Positions 21,966 to 33,739 of a DNA stretch of 64,000 nucleotides are shown in pieces; position 1 is the first letter of the stretch, and each line of letters starts with the position of its first letter. Below the pieces are notes generated by a model. It saw only the letters and a program-made list of their open reading frames with translations, made no database searches and had not been told where the DNA came from. This DNA comes from Cannabis sativa (taxonomy: Eukaryota; Streptophyta; Magnoliopsida; Rosales; Cannabaceae): NCBI RefSeq assembly GCF_029168945.1, contig NC_083602.1:61028600-61092599 (forward strand), given 5' to 3'. The position numbers were made by a program, and so were the translations under genes.

Positions 21966-24657
21966 ATGGTCCCCGCACAAGTTGAGATAATATTATCTTG
22001 TAGACTCAGTTAATTGATTTTAATTAATCAATTAGAATTCTAAATAAGACTATGTCTTGTTTATGAATTTTCACTAAGCAAGGGCTTATTTGAGAATAAA
22101 AGAGATTTTAGGGTTTGTTTATTAATTAAGAGACTTTGAAAGGTCTAATTAATAAATAAGTTAAGTAACAAATTTATTTAAAAATTAATTATAATTATTA
22201 AATAGATAAAATTGACTTTTATAGAGATAGAATTAAAATATGACATTTGAGAAAAGAAAGATAAGTTTAAATAAAGTAGCAAAATTGAAACTCAATGGGC
22301 CCACTAAGGATTTCGGCCATAGGGTTTAAAAACTAAAGCCATTTTATCTTTTTTTTTTTTATATATAATTTTATATTTAAATTCTAACCTAACCCTAATA
22401 ACTATCATATAAATAGAAAATCATAAGCTCTTATTTTCATAACCTTGATAAAACTAATTCACTTTACTAGACAAAATAAGAGAGCTCCTTCTAATTTTCA
22501 AAATCCTTGCTTCTTCTTCTCTTGATTTCGTGCCTGTTGGAATTATTTTACCAAGATCTTAGATTTACTAACAAGTATGTTATTTAACATCCTAAATATG
22601 AACTTCTAAAACGATATGAAATAAACACATATAAAGTATAAGAAACCTTACAGTGGTTGCAGCGGAATATGATGTCTCCTTTCACTTAGATCTCTAACCC
22701 TTGTATCCTTTCTGTAGCAGGGTATCACCAAGATCTGAGTCTGAATCTCCTTATCTTGAATCTGGATTCTTCACAGCCTTACACACTATGATTGAGTACT
22801 ACTTGATGTGTGTGGGCACTCACTCTTTCACTATAGGCTCGATTTAGAAGAGAGGAAGAGAGAGAGATGGTTTCGACTAGGGTAGGAAGGAGGCTCAAAT
22901 TTTATCTGAAGGAATGAGATACATCATCCTTTCCCTTAAGCCATCACTACCTATTTATAGAAAACCATCTAGGGTTAGGTTAGATTTATTTGGCATTAAA
23001 ATAATGAAATAATAAATGATAAATATGCTACATAAGTGGCCGGCCATGAGTGGATAATGGGCCCTACTTTGCAATTTTGCCATTTTATCATTTTTCCATC
23101 TTATTTTTTCAAAAATGTCAATTTTCCAATTTAACCACTTAAATGCCAATTCTAATTATTTAATAACTAAAAATTAATTATTAAATAATATTGTCATTTA
23201 ATATATTTATTAATTAGACTAATCAAAGTCTCTTAATTAACAAATAAACCCTAGAAACTCTTTCTTCACAATTAAGCCCTTTGCTTAGTGAAAATTCATA
23301 AACTAGACATAGTCTAATTTTAGAATTATAATTGATTAATCAAAATCAATTTACTGAGTCTTACAAGTAGTATTGTCTCAACTAGTATGGGGACCATGGG
23401 CCTATATATCCGAGCTTTCAATAAGCAGATGCAGAACTTACCAAGTAAATTCACTGACTGATTAATTCCTTGTTGCATCCACCATAGAACTTGGAATCAC
23501 ACTCTCAGTTATATAAAACGCTCTATATGTTCCACGATATAGATTCGCTATCAATTATCTATTGTTATAATCCCAATAATCAATGACCCTCTATAAATGA
23601 TTTACATTGTATAGGGATTAAATTACTGCTACACCCTTCAATGTATTTTATCCTTAAAATACTTAGCCACCTATAAATGATATTTCAGTGAACTAAACAT
23701 AATCACTGAAATGAGTACTCAACCATTTATCTCTATTTAGCCAAGCTCAAAGGAAATCATCATTTCACTTTTATACCCTGATAGAAGCTATAGATTCCAT
23801 ATCTATGTTTAGCGCTCCCACTCAATTGTACTACCATGTTCCCAAAATGTACATATCACCCTAACCAAAAAGTAGGCTTAACTAACAAATCAAAGAACAT
23901 GTATAATACTCCTGAGATCGAACCTAACCATGTCAGGATTAAGATCATTTGATCTAGGATCAACTAGGTGATATTGAATTGAATAGATATTACGGTAATG
24001 TTAACATATCTAATTCAAAGTTCAATATCGGTCCCTTCCGATGCATACTCCATGCATCCAACCCAAGCTTTACTTTAACCAATGCCCTGGAAAGGACATA
24101 GCACTTATGCAAGGTGCAAGTAAACTATGTTGTAGATTATCATATCAGTTAAACCCTGTGTACTGATAAATCTAGAAATATACAGTTAATCACATAATCT
24201 TGATTACTTTCCACTGTGCTGACGACACAATAAACAAGAATATAAATGTGATAAGGATTTGGATGAATTTATAAATTAAATAAACATATAAATGATAACA
24301 TGAACCAAATGACACACAAATAAGTGATGAAAATACTTCTGCTTCTTTATTGATATTTAAAAGATAGAGATTACATTGAAATAGAGTTTTACTTAGGGCA
24401 TAAAACCCAACAGTGTCTTATAGTGAGAGAGCACTTGCCCACATATTTCAAGTCAATACTCAAGATAATGTGGAAGATTGTGTTGTGTTCTTGTCACCTG
24501 AAGGAGAAACTAGGTTTAGATTTTGATCATACTCTACGATAGAAAGGATCAAGGGTTACAGATCTGAACGGAATGAGCATTATATTCCACTGCCACCAAT
24601 GTAAGGTTTATTTATAAATTTATATGTGTTTATTCTATTGTTTTAGAAAATTCATAT
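21966..24657 (+). repeat. Truncated plus-strand LTR of the A family, split by a solo LTR
   Basis: 21966-22534 matches the second part of the plus LTR from the GGTCCCC(G/A)CAC segment (compare 39460 onward). After the inserted solo LTR it resumes at 24418-24657, running into the LTR end (TGTAAGGTTT ... TTTTAGAAAATTCATATTA). It lacks the LTR start and the last ~50 bp. Both ends look like deletion junctions: left to copia RT with a possible CATGG overlap, right to Athila RT. Confidence 0.8.
22535..24412 (-). mobile_element. Solo LTR of the A family nested in another LTR (1878 bp)
   Basis: Ends are TGTTGGAATTATTTTACC and GGGCATAAAACCCAACA. The flanks GTGCC (22530-22534) and GTGTC (24413-24417) fit a target duplication with one later substitution. 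It is inserted in a plus-strand LTR of its own family, so the two together form a long inverted repeat. Confidence 0.87.
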
Positions 24658-24658
24658 T

Positions 24659-25009
24659 ATGGATGATTTCTCGGTCTTTGGTTCTTCATTCGATCATTGC
24701 TTAGAAAATTTGGAGAAGGTGCTAAACTGGGAGAAGTGTCACTTTATGGTAAAAGAAGGGATAGTTCTGGGACACAAAATTTCAAAAGCAGGGATTGAGG
24801 TGGACAAAGCTAAAGTGTCAACAATAGAGAATTTGCCGCCCCCGGTTTCTGTGAAAGGAGTAAGGAGTTTCTTGGGTCATGTTGGTTTCTACCGAAGATT
24901 TATTAAGGACTTCTCAAAGATCTCTAAACCATTATCCAGTTTACTTGTTAATGGCGTTGCTTTTGAGTTTGGAAAAGAATGTTTGAAGGCATTCCAGGTT
25001 CTTAAATAG
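24659..25009 (+). pseudogene. Athila-type reverse transcriptase, C-terminal part
   Basis: Begins exactly at MDDFSVFGSSFDHC, that is (Y)MDD, the active-site strand. It continues through LNWEKCHFMVKEGIVLGHK and VRSFLGHVGFYRRFIKDFSKI. A deletion of about 9-14 residues before LNWEKC is likely, since relatives have a longer stretch there. A TAG at 25010-25012 separates it from RNase H. Everything upstream of the active site is replaced by a copia-like LTR fragment. Confidence 0.87.
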
Positions 25010-25012
25010 AAA

Positions 25013-25434
25013 TTGATTTCAGCACCAACAGTCACTTCACCAAATTTGGAGTTGCCCTTCGAGTTGATGTGCGATGCAAGTGACTATGCAATCGGAGCGG
25101 TATTAGGTCAAAGGGTTGACAGGGTGTTTCACACAATCTACTATGCTAGTAGAACCCTGAATGATGCTCAACTAAATTATGTCACAACGGAGAAAGAGAT
25201 TCTGGCAATTGTGTTTGCTTGTGATAAGTTCCGACCCTATCTAATTGGGAATAAGGTGGTAGTCTACAATACCTAATGACCAAGAAGGATGCAAAGCCAA
25301 GATTGATTCGGTGGGTTCTTCTACTCCAGGAGTTTGACATAGAGATAAAAGATAAGAAGGTAACTGAAAATCTTGTAGCAGATCATCTGTCAAGACTAGA
25401 GTTAGAAGAGAGCCAGAATACAAAAGAGGTATAA
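25013..25434 (+). pseudogene. Athila-type RNase H
   Basis: Shows ISAPTVTSPNLELPFELMCDASDYAIGAVLGQ in pieces (catalytic Asp in CDASD), IYYASRTLNDAQLNY and TEKEILAIVFACDKFRPYL. At about 25265-25275 the expected TDHAALKY is lost: VVVYN is followed at once by a stop and, in frame, [15 protein letters not shown] small deletion has therefore removed the conserved [13 protein letters not shown] closes the domain near 25395. Confidence 0.85.
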
Positions 25435-26776
25435 ATAAATGAGCAATTTCCTAATGAACAACTCTTTAGTGTGAAAGAAAACCTGATGGTACCGTGGTAT
25501 GCTGATTATGTCAACTTCTTGGCTGCCAAAATAACTCCTCCTGAGCTTTCTCGTCAACAATTAAAGAAGTTCTTTTCTGAGGTACAACATTACTATTGGG
25601 AAAAGCCAATCCTCTACAAGCACTATGTTGATCAGATAATTAGAAGATGTGTGCCTGAAGAGGAAATGTACTCTATTCTCAATCACTGCCATGCTTTACC
25701 ATGTGGGGGACATTTCAGTGGGACAAGAACTGCTGCTAAGGTGTTGCAGAGCGAATTCTTTTGGCCAACACTTTTTAAGGATGCCAGTACCTTTGTGAAG
25801 GCATGTGATCGTTGTCAGCGTACAGGTAATATCTCAAGGAGAAACGAAATGCCTTTAACGAGAATCTTGGAAGTGGAATTGTTTGATGTCTGGGGGATAG
25901 ATTTCATGGGGTCCTTTTCCTTCATCTTTTAGCAATCTGTACATCTTATTGGCTGTGGACTATGTTTTGAAATGGGTTGAAGCTGCAGCAACACCAGCCA
26001 ATGACGGTAAAACAGTTCTCCTCTTCCTTCAAAAGAATATATTCACTCGGTTTGGTACTCCCTGAGCAATCATAAGCGATGAAGGGAGTCACTTCTGCAA
26101 CAAATAGTTTGAAGCACTCCTCTTGAGATATGGCGTTCGTCACAGAACTGCTCTACAGTACCATCCGCAAAGTAATGGCCAAGCTAAAATTTCTAACCGG
26201 GAGATAAAGATGATTTCGAAAAAAACAGTGCATAGATTAAGAAAAGACTGGTCACGGAAGTTAGATGATGCACTATGGGCGTATAGAACAGCATTTAAGA
26301 CACCGATCGGGATGTCACCATATCGGTTGGTGTTTGGGAAGGCTTGTCATCTGCTGGTGGAATTAGAACATAAGGCTTTTTGGGCCATGAAGACCCTCAA
26401 TATGGACTTGAAAGCTGTAGGAGAAAAAAGATTGCTACAATTGAATGAACTGGAGGAGTTTAGAAATGAGGCTTACGAGAATGTTAAGATCTAAAAGAAG
26501 AGAACAAAGAAGTGGCATGACCAAAGCCTAGTCAGGAAGGAGTTTCAACCTGGGCAGCAAGTTTTACTTTTCAATTCGAGGTTGAAATTGTTTCCTGGTA
26601 AGGTAAAGTCAAGGTGGTCCGGACCATTTACAGTGGTCAAGGCATTTCCTTATGGAGCGGTAGAACTGAAAGGTGAAAGCCCCGAGACTTTTAAAGTTAA
26701 CGGGGAGTGGTTAAAGCTCTACTTGGGAGGTCAATTTGACCAAGCAAAGTCCGCCATGATTCTGGCGCCTCTCTGA
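25435..26776 (+). pseudogene. Athila-type integrase
   Basis: 25471-25932 has the zinc-binding set HCHALPCGGHFSGTRTAAKV...CDRCQRTGN and VWGIDFMG with the first catalytic Asp. 25935-26120 is out of frame and contains the second Asp region. 26123-26494 has [16 protein letters not shown] and [22 protein letters not shown]. The catalytic Glu expected after GQA is Lys (AAA at 26186-26188). 26582-26776 is the C-terminal domain with RLKLFPGKVKSRWSGPF. Three stops or frameshifts break the gene. Confidence 0.87.
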
Positions 26777-27752
26777 AGAACTCAGTCAACGTCCAGCTAT
26801 ACGACGAAAAAGACAGCGCTATTGGGAGGCAACCCAAAAATTTTCTTGGTGTTTTAGCTGAACTTTCGTATTTTGTTTTCTTTTAGTTGTTATTATTATT
26901 TTTGTTTCTTTTTGGTTTATGTTTAGTGAACTGGTAAACCAATTTTTGGTTTTCTCTTAATTTTTTGTACTGTTTATGAAAAAAAAAAGTTTTTTTTCGG
27001 GGTTAGGCCCAGTGGCCACGGCGAGGACTGTGGCCGCGGCCATAAGTGACTTACAGAAGCAGCATTTTTTGAGGCCATCTCACCACGGCGAGATACCCCT
27101 TCGCCGCGGGCATAAGTCCTAGACAGAAAGCCCTTTTTAAACCCCTATCTCACCGCGGCGAGCCCACTTGTGGCCGCGGCGAGAAGGGTCAGACGGATTT
27201 AAAAGGGGGCAAATATCAACACATTTCAAAACACATCTTTTTCTCAACCCTAACCCACCACCACCGAAAACTCCTCCCCATAACCACTTTTCTTCATCTA
27301 ATCTCACTCTGAACCCTTTTTCTTCAAATCTTTTCACAATCTTTCATCCCAAATCATTCTAAAACACTTTTCCTCTCATTAAACACTCTTTTTCCTCTCA
27401 AAAACATACCCAAATCCCTAAACCTCACCCAAATTTCAAAAATCACTATTCATCATCTTCAACCTCAAGAACTTCAAGGTTTTCTTCAATGGAGGTAAAG
27501 TGAAGGGGGATTTTCATTGAGGTAATAATTTCTTAGACTCTCTATGCAATTATTGGTGAATAATTTTGGATTGTTGGAGAATCTTAAAATTTTATTGTGA
27601 TTTGTGGGATATTGCTCATTACATTATTTTGAAGAGTTGTTTGTGACTTAGAATTGTGCTATTTGTGATTGGGTTGTTACCCGGAAAGTGAATTTTTAAG
27701 GGGAAGTGCTGCCGAAATTTTCTTAAATTTTGAGTGTTAGAATTTTTGAGAG
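26777..27752 (+). other. Athila pol-to-env spacer with GC-rich repeat block
   Basis: Starts with a TATTGGGAGGCAACCCAA segment seen after pol in many Athila-like elements. 27005-27190 is a striking GC-rich block with repeated GGCCGCGGC, ACGGCGAG and CGCGG words in otherwise AT-rich DNA. 27240-27470 is C/T/A-rich. The two overlapping ORFs at 27137-27362 are compositional and not credible. Confidence 0.6.
27005..27190 (+). repeat. GC-rich imperfect repeats (CCGCGG words)
   Basis: Three units of about 60-80 bp. Each pairs a (C/T)CACGGCGAG-like word with a TGGCCGCGGC or TTCGCCGCGG word, then a CATAAGT segment. The same arrangement recurs at 30409-30593 in the 3' LTR of this element. Confidence 0.65.
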
Positions 27753-28934
27753 ATGGGTCCTAAAAGAGCTAGAGTAAGTGAGAGAGGGGGAACTTCTTCA
27801 TCTAACCCACCTAGGGGTCGCTCCAATGTTGATAGGGCTAGATTTGTGAATATTGAGGCACAAGAGCGATTTCTGCAACTTAAAGATAGACCCTTCATCG
27901 AAGATAGGGGCATAGACATTGGTGGCCCTAGACAAACTAGAAAAATTCCTGTTGTATTTGAGCCTATCAGAGAGCAAATCATAAATAGGCGTTGGACTAA
28001 GTTTGTGGATGTCACTGAGCGCAACAATCAAACCTTAGCTTTAGAATTCTTGGCCAACTGGCCAGAAAGAGAGGATGACAAGGTCAAAGTTAGGGGGTTA
28101 AAGTGCTGGTTTCCACAACCGCAATTCATACTGTCTATGACCTACCGACCTTCACCGTAGAAGAACAACCACTGAAATAGCAAATTCGAGCAAAGAGCTT
28201 GAATTATGAGGACATAGCTGAAACCTTAGGTTATCTAGGCCTTAGGTTTCATGAATATGATGGAGAACCTTATCAGCTGTTTAGGTGTGAACTAAACCCG
28301 GTAGCCAAGGCATGGCTATACTTTGTTAGTGCAAGGTTGGTACCAAACAAACATTATTCTGATGCTCAGATCGACAGGCTTAAATTTGTTTATGCAATTA
28401 TGAAGGGTTACAACCTGAATGTGGGGGACATAATTAGAGTAACTTCTGATATGATGATTGAGGGATCTTGTAGGGGGTGGACTCGGGCTTGCTGATATTG
28501 TCACCATCTTGTGTGAGGCACATGGAGTACCACAATACTCTTATGATACAAAGGCAGCGCCACAACGCAGTATCTCCCTGTCCACGATGCTTCGATTCAA
28601 ACCACCGCACCCTCATGGTCAACCGCCAGCTCAGAGAGATCCTCCTGCAAAAGAACGAGAGGAGCATGAAGACATTGTACCGCCACATATTACTGGGCCT
28701 CTCGACCCAGCCATGCAGTACACGCATGATCAGCTGAATTATTTGATTCAGCAGAACATGCACATTCAAAATTACATGGCCCAAAGGAGCGTTTTTTATG
28801 AGAAGCAGGTGCAACAATTGAACACGCTAATCACAAGGATGAATGTCGGTGTGGAAGAACCCAACTACTTTGCAATGCCCCCCCCCCCCCGATTCAATCC
28901 TTATGATCAGCTACCTCCACCAAACCCCTTCTGA
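27753..28934 (+). pseudogene. Athila env-position ORF, putative plant transposon protein
   Basis: Three open pieces in shifted frames: 27753-28160, 28199-28495 and 28458-28934. The first starts MGPKRARVSERGG and has RFVNIEAQERFLQL, RPFIEDRGI, INRRWTKFVDV and FLANWPERED. The second has ELNPVAKAWLYFVSARLVP and LKFVYAIMKGYNLNVGDII. The third is a Pro/Gln-rich tail with YTHDQLNYLIQQN and ends at PPPNPF. The layout fits the 'putative plant transposon protein' domain found downstream of pol in Athila-like elements. I see no signal peptide or membrane span, so an envelope role is unsupported. Two frameshifts inactivate it. Confidence 0.72.
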
Positions 28935-30225
28935 TGGGGCTCAGGTAAGTCTCCCTCAACCACAGTTTTATTTTCACACATTGGGGACAATGTGCATCTT
29001 TAGTTTGGGGGGAGAGACTTAATTTTTTCAGTTTATTTCAGTTTTTTTTTTGTTTTCGTTTTTAGTTAGTCGTTTTTAGTGTCATGTGTTGATATCTGAG
29101 CTGGAAAAATTGATTGAATTACTGTTGTTTACTTGTGCAATGGATTGAAATCTTAACCGGGTGCTTGAGTCACAACTCTTTGAATTGAATTGGATGTCGT
29201 GTTAGAGGGTTGTTCATTTGGATGCAAAACATTTATTTTTGACGTGTATCTATTTGAATTGTGGAATGTTGGCTTGACATGGAATAGAATTTGTTTGACA
29301 TACTCTCTTAAAGCGAAATCCTTGATGATTTTTGTTTGGAAAATGATTTAGGCGAGTTTCTTTGGATCGATTGAGCCTTTCAAGCCCACCTAAAAAGTTT
29401 TATCCGTTGTATACCCAAAGTTGAGCCTTAGCCTATTTAAAAAATTTTCACCACTTAACTAAGCTTAATTCGTTATCTTTAACTACTTTCATCCTCAACG
29501 TACCTTATTATGCCATAAGCTTTTAATCAAGTTTGGGGGGGAATGAAGTGTTGTAAGTGGGGAATAATTTCGAAAGTAAGAGATTAGAAAAAAATAATAG
29601 TTGTAATGTGATGTGCCTCTATTGTAAAAAAAAAAGAAGAAAAAAAACAAAAGAACAAAATAAATGTGATAATTTCTTCTTGAGAATCAAATGTGAACAA
29701 TGAGGTACGCACATAGGAAATAAAATAAAAAATGCAATCTCTTACTAGTTTCTTTGGGATGAAAGAATGGATAAGTGTGGGTGCTTGTTTGGTATAATTG
29801 TGCTTATGGTATAATGTAGCCTAAATGACTTCTCATCTACCCGTTTTACCTAAGCCATGCTATTATAACCGAAAAAGACCTTTTGATTTCGAGCAAGAAT
29901 TGTCAACATTAGTGGAGAGAGGTATGTCACTCAAGCTTATTGAACATGGGTTAGCGGAATGTCAGAGAGTGTAGAAGGACTGTGATATGATTGTCAAATG
30001 AGGTGTTTTGTGTCCATATGAATTGCTTACTTCTGTATTGTGCATCCATCCAAGTTAATTCTTTGAGTTATTGAGTTGAAATTCTGGTTATAGATTTGCT
30101 TGAAGTTGTGCAGGTGGTAGTGGCAGTTCAATCATGTGAAGGTTTAGTTATCGAATGCATTGTTTAATTTTAGTTTGATTTTTAGCTTTACTCGGGGGCG
30201 AGTAAGGATTCAATTTGGGGGAATT
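28935..30225 (+). other. Athila 3' untranslated region
   Basis: No coding frame. It contains the conserved CACATTGGGGACAATGTGC segment (about 28976-28995) and a GTTTGGGGGGAG run soon after, a second GTTTGGGGGGG near 29530, and the polypurine-rich CAATTTGGGGGAAT at 30211-30224 directly before the LTR. Successive G-runs could be extra priming sites or relics of them. Confidence 0.65.
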
Positions 30226-33200
30226 TGTTAGGCTATTTCTAGCCTATATTTTGGATCAATTTTATGTTCGCTTTTTGTTGTTTTAGGACAGAATTATGCT
30301 TGTTTTCTATGTTTTCAGGTTCCTCGGAGTCATGGAGGCCTCGGGATACAAAAGTGCAATAAAAGACAAGCGGAGCCACGAAAAACGCCAAATTTTGGCT
30401 TGACGCACTTCTGGCCGCGGCTAGATCATTGTCGCCGCGCCCATAACTCGAGAACGGAGAAGGAGACTTTTGATGTCCCAGTCGCCGCGACGAGATACAC
30501 CTTCGCCGCGGCCAATAAAGTCAGAGCAGAGGCGTTGTTTTATGAAGCCCATCTAGCCGCGGTGAGGAATCTTGTGGCCGCGGCAGGCGCCCGTACGGCC
30601 AGGGGCAATATTGTCCAACGAACCCTAAAAATTATTTATAAATAGAAAACTGCGATTGGAAAGTAAGGGAAGCGATTTGGAGACCTAAAACACTGTAGAA
30701 AGCGGCAAGAAGAGCAGAGGAAGTCAAAGTGAAGATCCAGAGTCATTCCACCAACAGTTTCTTTCTCTATTCCTTTTTAATTTCTTTATGCTAAATATTG
30801 TTATAGGAATGGTTATGGATTTGATTATGAACTAAATTTCCCATTTAGGGAGGATGATGATTGTTGTTTAAAGTTTTTGCCTAGTTAATGAATAATTGTC
30901 ATTCCTCCATTCTTGATTGTGAAATTATCTATATTTGTGTTTAATTCCATGTGTAAGCTTGATCACCTTCTGTATGTTCTATGATCTCAATTCAGAATCT
31001 GAAAAGTGAGAATTGAGAATGCTAAAATTGGATAATCGATGTTCTATGTGAAACGAGAGTATTCACATGACTTATGTGACAAGTATATTATTGCTTAATG
31101 TTGATTTCATGTTAGTTTAATTAAGAGATTAATTAGAGAACATGTGATTTAAAACCTAAAAGATCTAATAGTGTAACGCCCTAAACAATTAGGCACGCTA
31201 CCCTAAATGCTTATGAAACCCTAATCCCCTAATCGGGATTACCAATCAAAATAGCTCAGAATTTAAACTTTTAAATTAAATAGAATGAAAATAAAACTTG
31301 CAATAAATTCAAACTTTTAAACAGTTGGGATCCCAAAAATATTTACAAACTTTATTACAAGTCTTTTCTTTTCTAGCCGACCTAAGCGGCAAAATGGAAT
31401 TTCAAAAGTTCATCGCTGGTAGACCCTTAACCCGCTTGGTCTGATATGGCATGAACATGTACATTCTTCGCCCAGCTCTTGAAACTCATGGCTGATTAGC
31501 TAATGCCTTACCCTTTCCTGCACAGTAGAGCACCTGTGAGCCAAGCCCAGCAAGATAGTATAAAATAATGATAAAAAAAATTATCACACTATATAATCAG
31601 TAATGCCATTCACATATGCCTGTATGAAACAGACCCGCATGTTACGCTCACATGCCTATTTATGTCTACGTAGCGTAGACCTACGTGTTGCGCTCACACG
31701 TCTAATTACAATAAGGCCTTAGAATGGTTCCTCTCGGTTCTAGTTACCGAGTCCAACCTGGTTATGCCTTGAACACATAACCCTAAATCTCAACATATTC
31801 ATATATATAACATGGCATAGCATTTACACAGCATATATCACTAGGGTAATAACCCTAGGCTATCAAACCGCTCACATTAGGGTAATAACCCTAATCCCGG
31901 TTATTAATTACTCACATATCCCATTTTCAATATAAGCGCCACCGCGCATAACTCTACGTGCTAACTACTGACTTACCTGTTGTCCAGCAATAGTAGAGAT
32001 TCCAAATTACCAAGTGCTCCTGACCAGGTGCCGGTAATCCTAGTCATAATACTGGGATTTACACAAATAGGGTTAAACCCTAAATCCACTTCCACAAAAA
32101 TATAAACTTGGCATTCAAAACACATATAATCACATAGATCTCAAAAAGAGCTTTCCAACGGTATAAAGAACATCCCAAACGGAGTCCCGAGTCAAAAGTT
32201 ATGGCAAAAACAAAAACTTAAAAAAAATAACAATCTGCCATTATCATGGTCGCGACCACTGGGTTTAAAAACCCAGAAAACCTAGATTTCAGCTTCGAAA
32301 ATATGCCAAACTTACCCCCAATTCAACCCAAACATGCATATATCTCAAAATCACGAAATAGAGCTGCTAGCATATATTAGAGGATCAAAAAACACATATC
32401 TCATGCATCAAATGCAACAATAAACTTCATAGTTTCAGATTACAAATCCATAAACATCATGCTTTAACCCACAACATGTCAAGTTCTAAAACTTGAGCTT
32501 TATACCCAATTTACTCAATCCATTTCCAGCAGCAAATTATCCAATTAATACCTGAATTCAACCTAGAAAATCCCCTAAAACACACATCCACAACTTCACA
32601 ATAAAATCCATAACAACTTCATGCAATAGAGTTCCAATTTATCCAAATCAATCATAAATTCGTTCATCAAATAATCAAGAACACTCAAACATAAAAGCAT
32701 GCTTTCAATTCCAAACTCAACAACAAATTCATAATTAAAGGGGCTGAGGAGAAGAACTACCTCAAATTCAAGCCACAATCAAGTTTAATTCTTCAAAAGC
32801 TAGCTTCAATTCACACCAAGAATCAAGTTCCTTCCCAAAAATCAATTTTTTAAAGGAAGAGGGTTTTGAGAGAGAAAGAGGGGTCGGGTGAGAGGGAGTC
32901 AATTCAGAATTTTTGATTTTCCTTCAACTCAAAAATCAACTTTACCAAGTATAGAAACTAAAGGTCTAATGACCATTTTGCCCCTAGGGCTAATAACATG
33001 CATAAACACTTTTAAGGGCAATATTGTCATTTCACACTCAATTAATTCCCAAATAAATTTTAGATTTCATAATATCAAATATAATGCCAATTAATTCAAT
33101 CCAATTTGCATTTCGGGCCCGAACCCGGTTCGACCTGAAATACCCGATTGTGACTATACCGCGCCAATCTGTCAGAACACACCTAAAAAGACAATACGGG

Positions 33201-33739
33201 CATACTATATAATAATATAGTTCCATTAAGAACATAATTAAATTAATTTCATCATTTTACCCTTCTCGGGTCATAATTACCAAAATGCCCCAGGCTCACC
33301 AACGAGGTCCTACCATGATATAATTCATATTAATTCACATATATTAAATTACATAATAATATAATTCCTCAATTATACATAATTATCTAGTTAGGATTTT
33401 GCTAATCCATTTCCTAATTCTAGGGTATTACAGTTAGCTTAATTTATAATCTGTCATTCACTTCAAGAATAGGATAGCAATTAGGCATTAACAATTAGGT
33501 AAACATACAACAAGATTCTCCTCCCTATTATCTCATCTCGATCAATTTTTCACTTGTGTTATTTAAGTTTCTTAAATTACTTTCATTCTTTTCGAATCAG
33601 AAAAACTATTGACTTGCCAAATAGAATCATAAGTATAATTTAGTAGTAATTAATCCAATTCCCTATGGTTCGACCTCACTTGCGTGAGTTTACTACTTGA
33701 TTGCGTGCACTTGCGTAGTACTTAATAATTTTCGTAACA
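30226..33739 (+). repeat. 3' LTR of the Athila-like element, interrupted
   Basis: Starts TGTTAGGCTATTTCTAGCC right after the polypurine tract and ends TTTTCGTAACA at 33739. With the inserted solo LTR (31172-33432) removed it is about 1.25 kb. It carries a GC-rich block at 30409-30593 that mirrors the one at 27005-27190. The ORF at 30400-30645 is this block read through and is not a gene. Confidence 0.8.
31172..33432 (-). mobile_element. Solo LTR, Tekay-type gypsy (2261 bp)
   Basis: Begins TGTAACGCCCTAAACAATTAGGCACGCTAC, closely resembling the LTR terminus at 5351, and ends GGGTATTACA. The flanks AATAG (31167-31171) and GTTAG (33433-33437) share only three of five bases, so the target duplication is decayed or not recognised. 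Two related words, TGTTACGCTCACATG and TGTTGCGCTCACACG, occur near 31640 and 31686. ORFs inside are not credible. Confidence 0.75.

Larger units (their letters stand above)
24658..33739 (+). mobile_element. Athila-like Ty3/gypsy element, 5'-truncated
   Basis: Starts at the active-site segment of RT and continues through RNase H, integrase, a downstream env-position ORF, a polypurine tract and a 3' LTR ending GTAACA at 33739. The order, the MDDFSVFG motif and the conserved TTGGGGACAATGTGC...GGGGGGAG segment near 28980-29020 fit the Athila clade. The 5' LTR, gag and RT N-terminus are missing. The right end abuts a LINE fragment; the first 5 bases there are GGAAG. Confidence 0.85.

Noticed and set aside
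27137..27362. Overlapping ORFs on both strands with Gly/Arg- or Pro-rich peptides
   Set aside because: They come from the GC-rich block and the C/T-rich run after it. No motif.
27753..28934. Envelope glycoprotein call for the ORF after Athila pol
   Set aside because: No signal peptide, membrane span or furin-like site is visible. The sequence resembles the plant transposon protein family instead.
30400..30645. 81-aa Ala/Arg-rich ORF
   Set aside because: It crosses the GC-rich repeat inside the Athila LTR. No domain.
32040..32100. AACCCTAAA-like words resembling plant telomere repeat
   Set aside because: Only isolated AACCCTAA words inside an LTR, not a tandem array.
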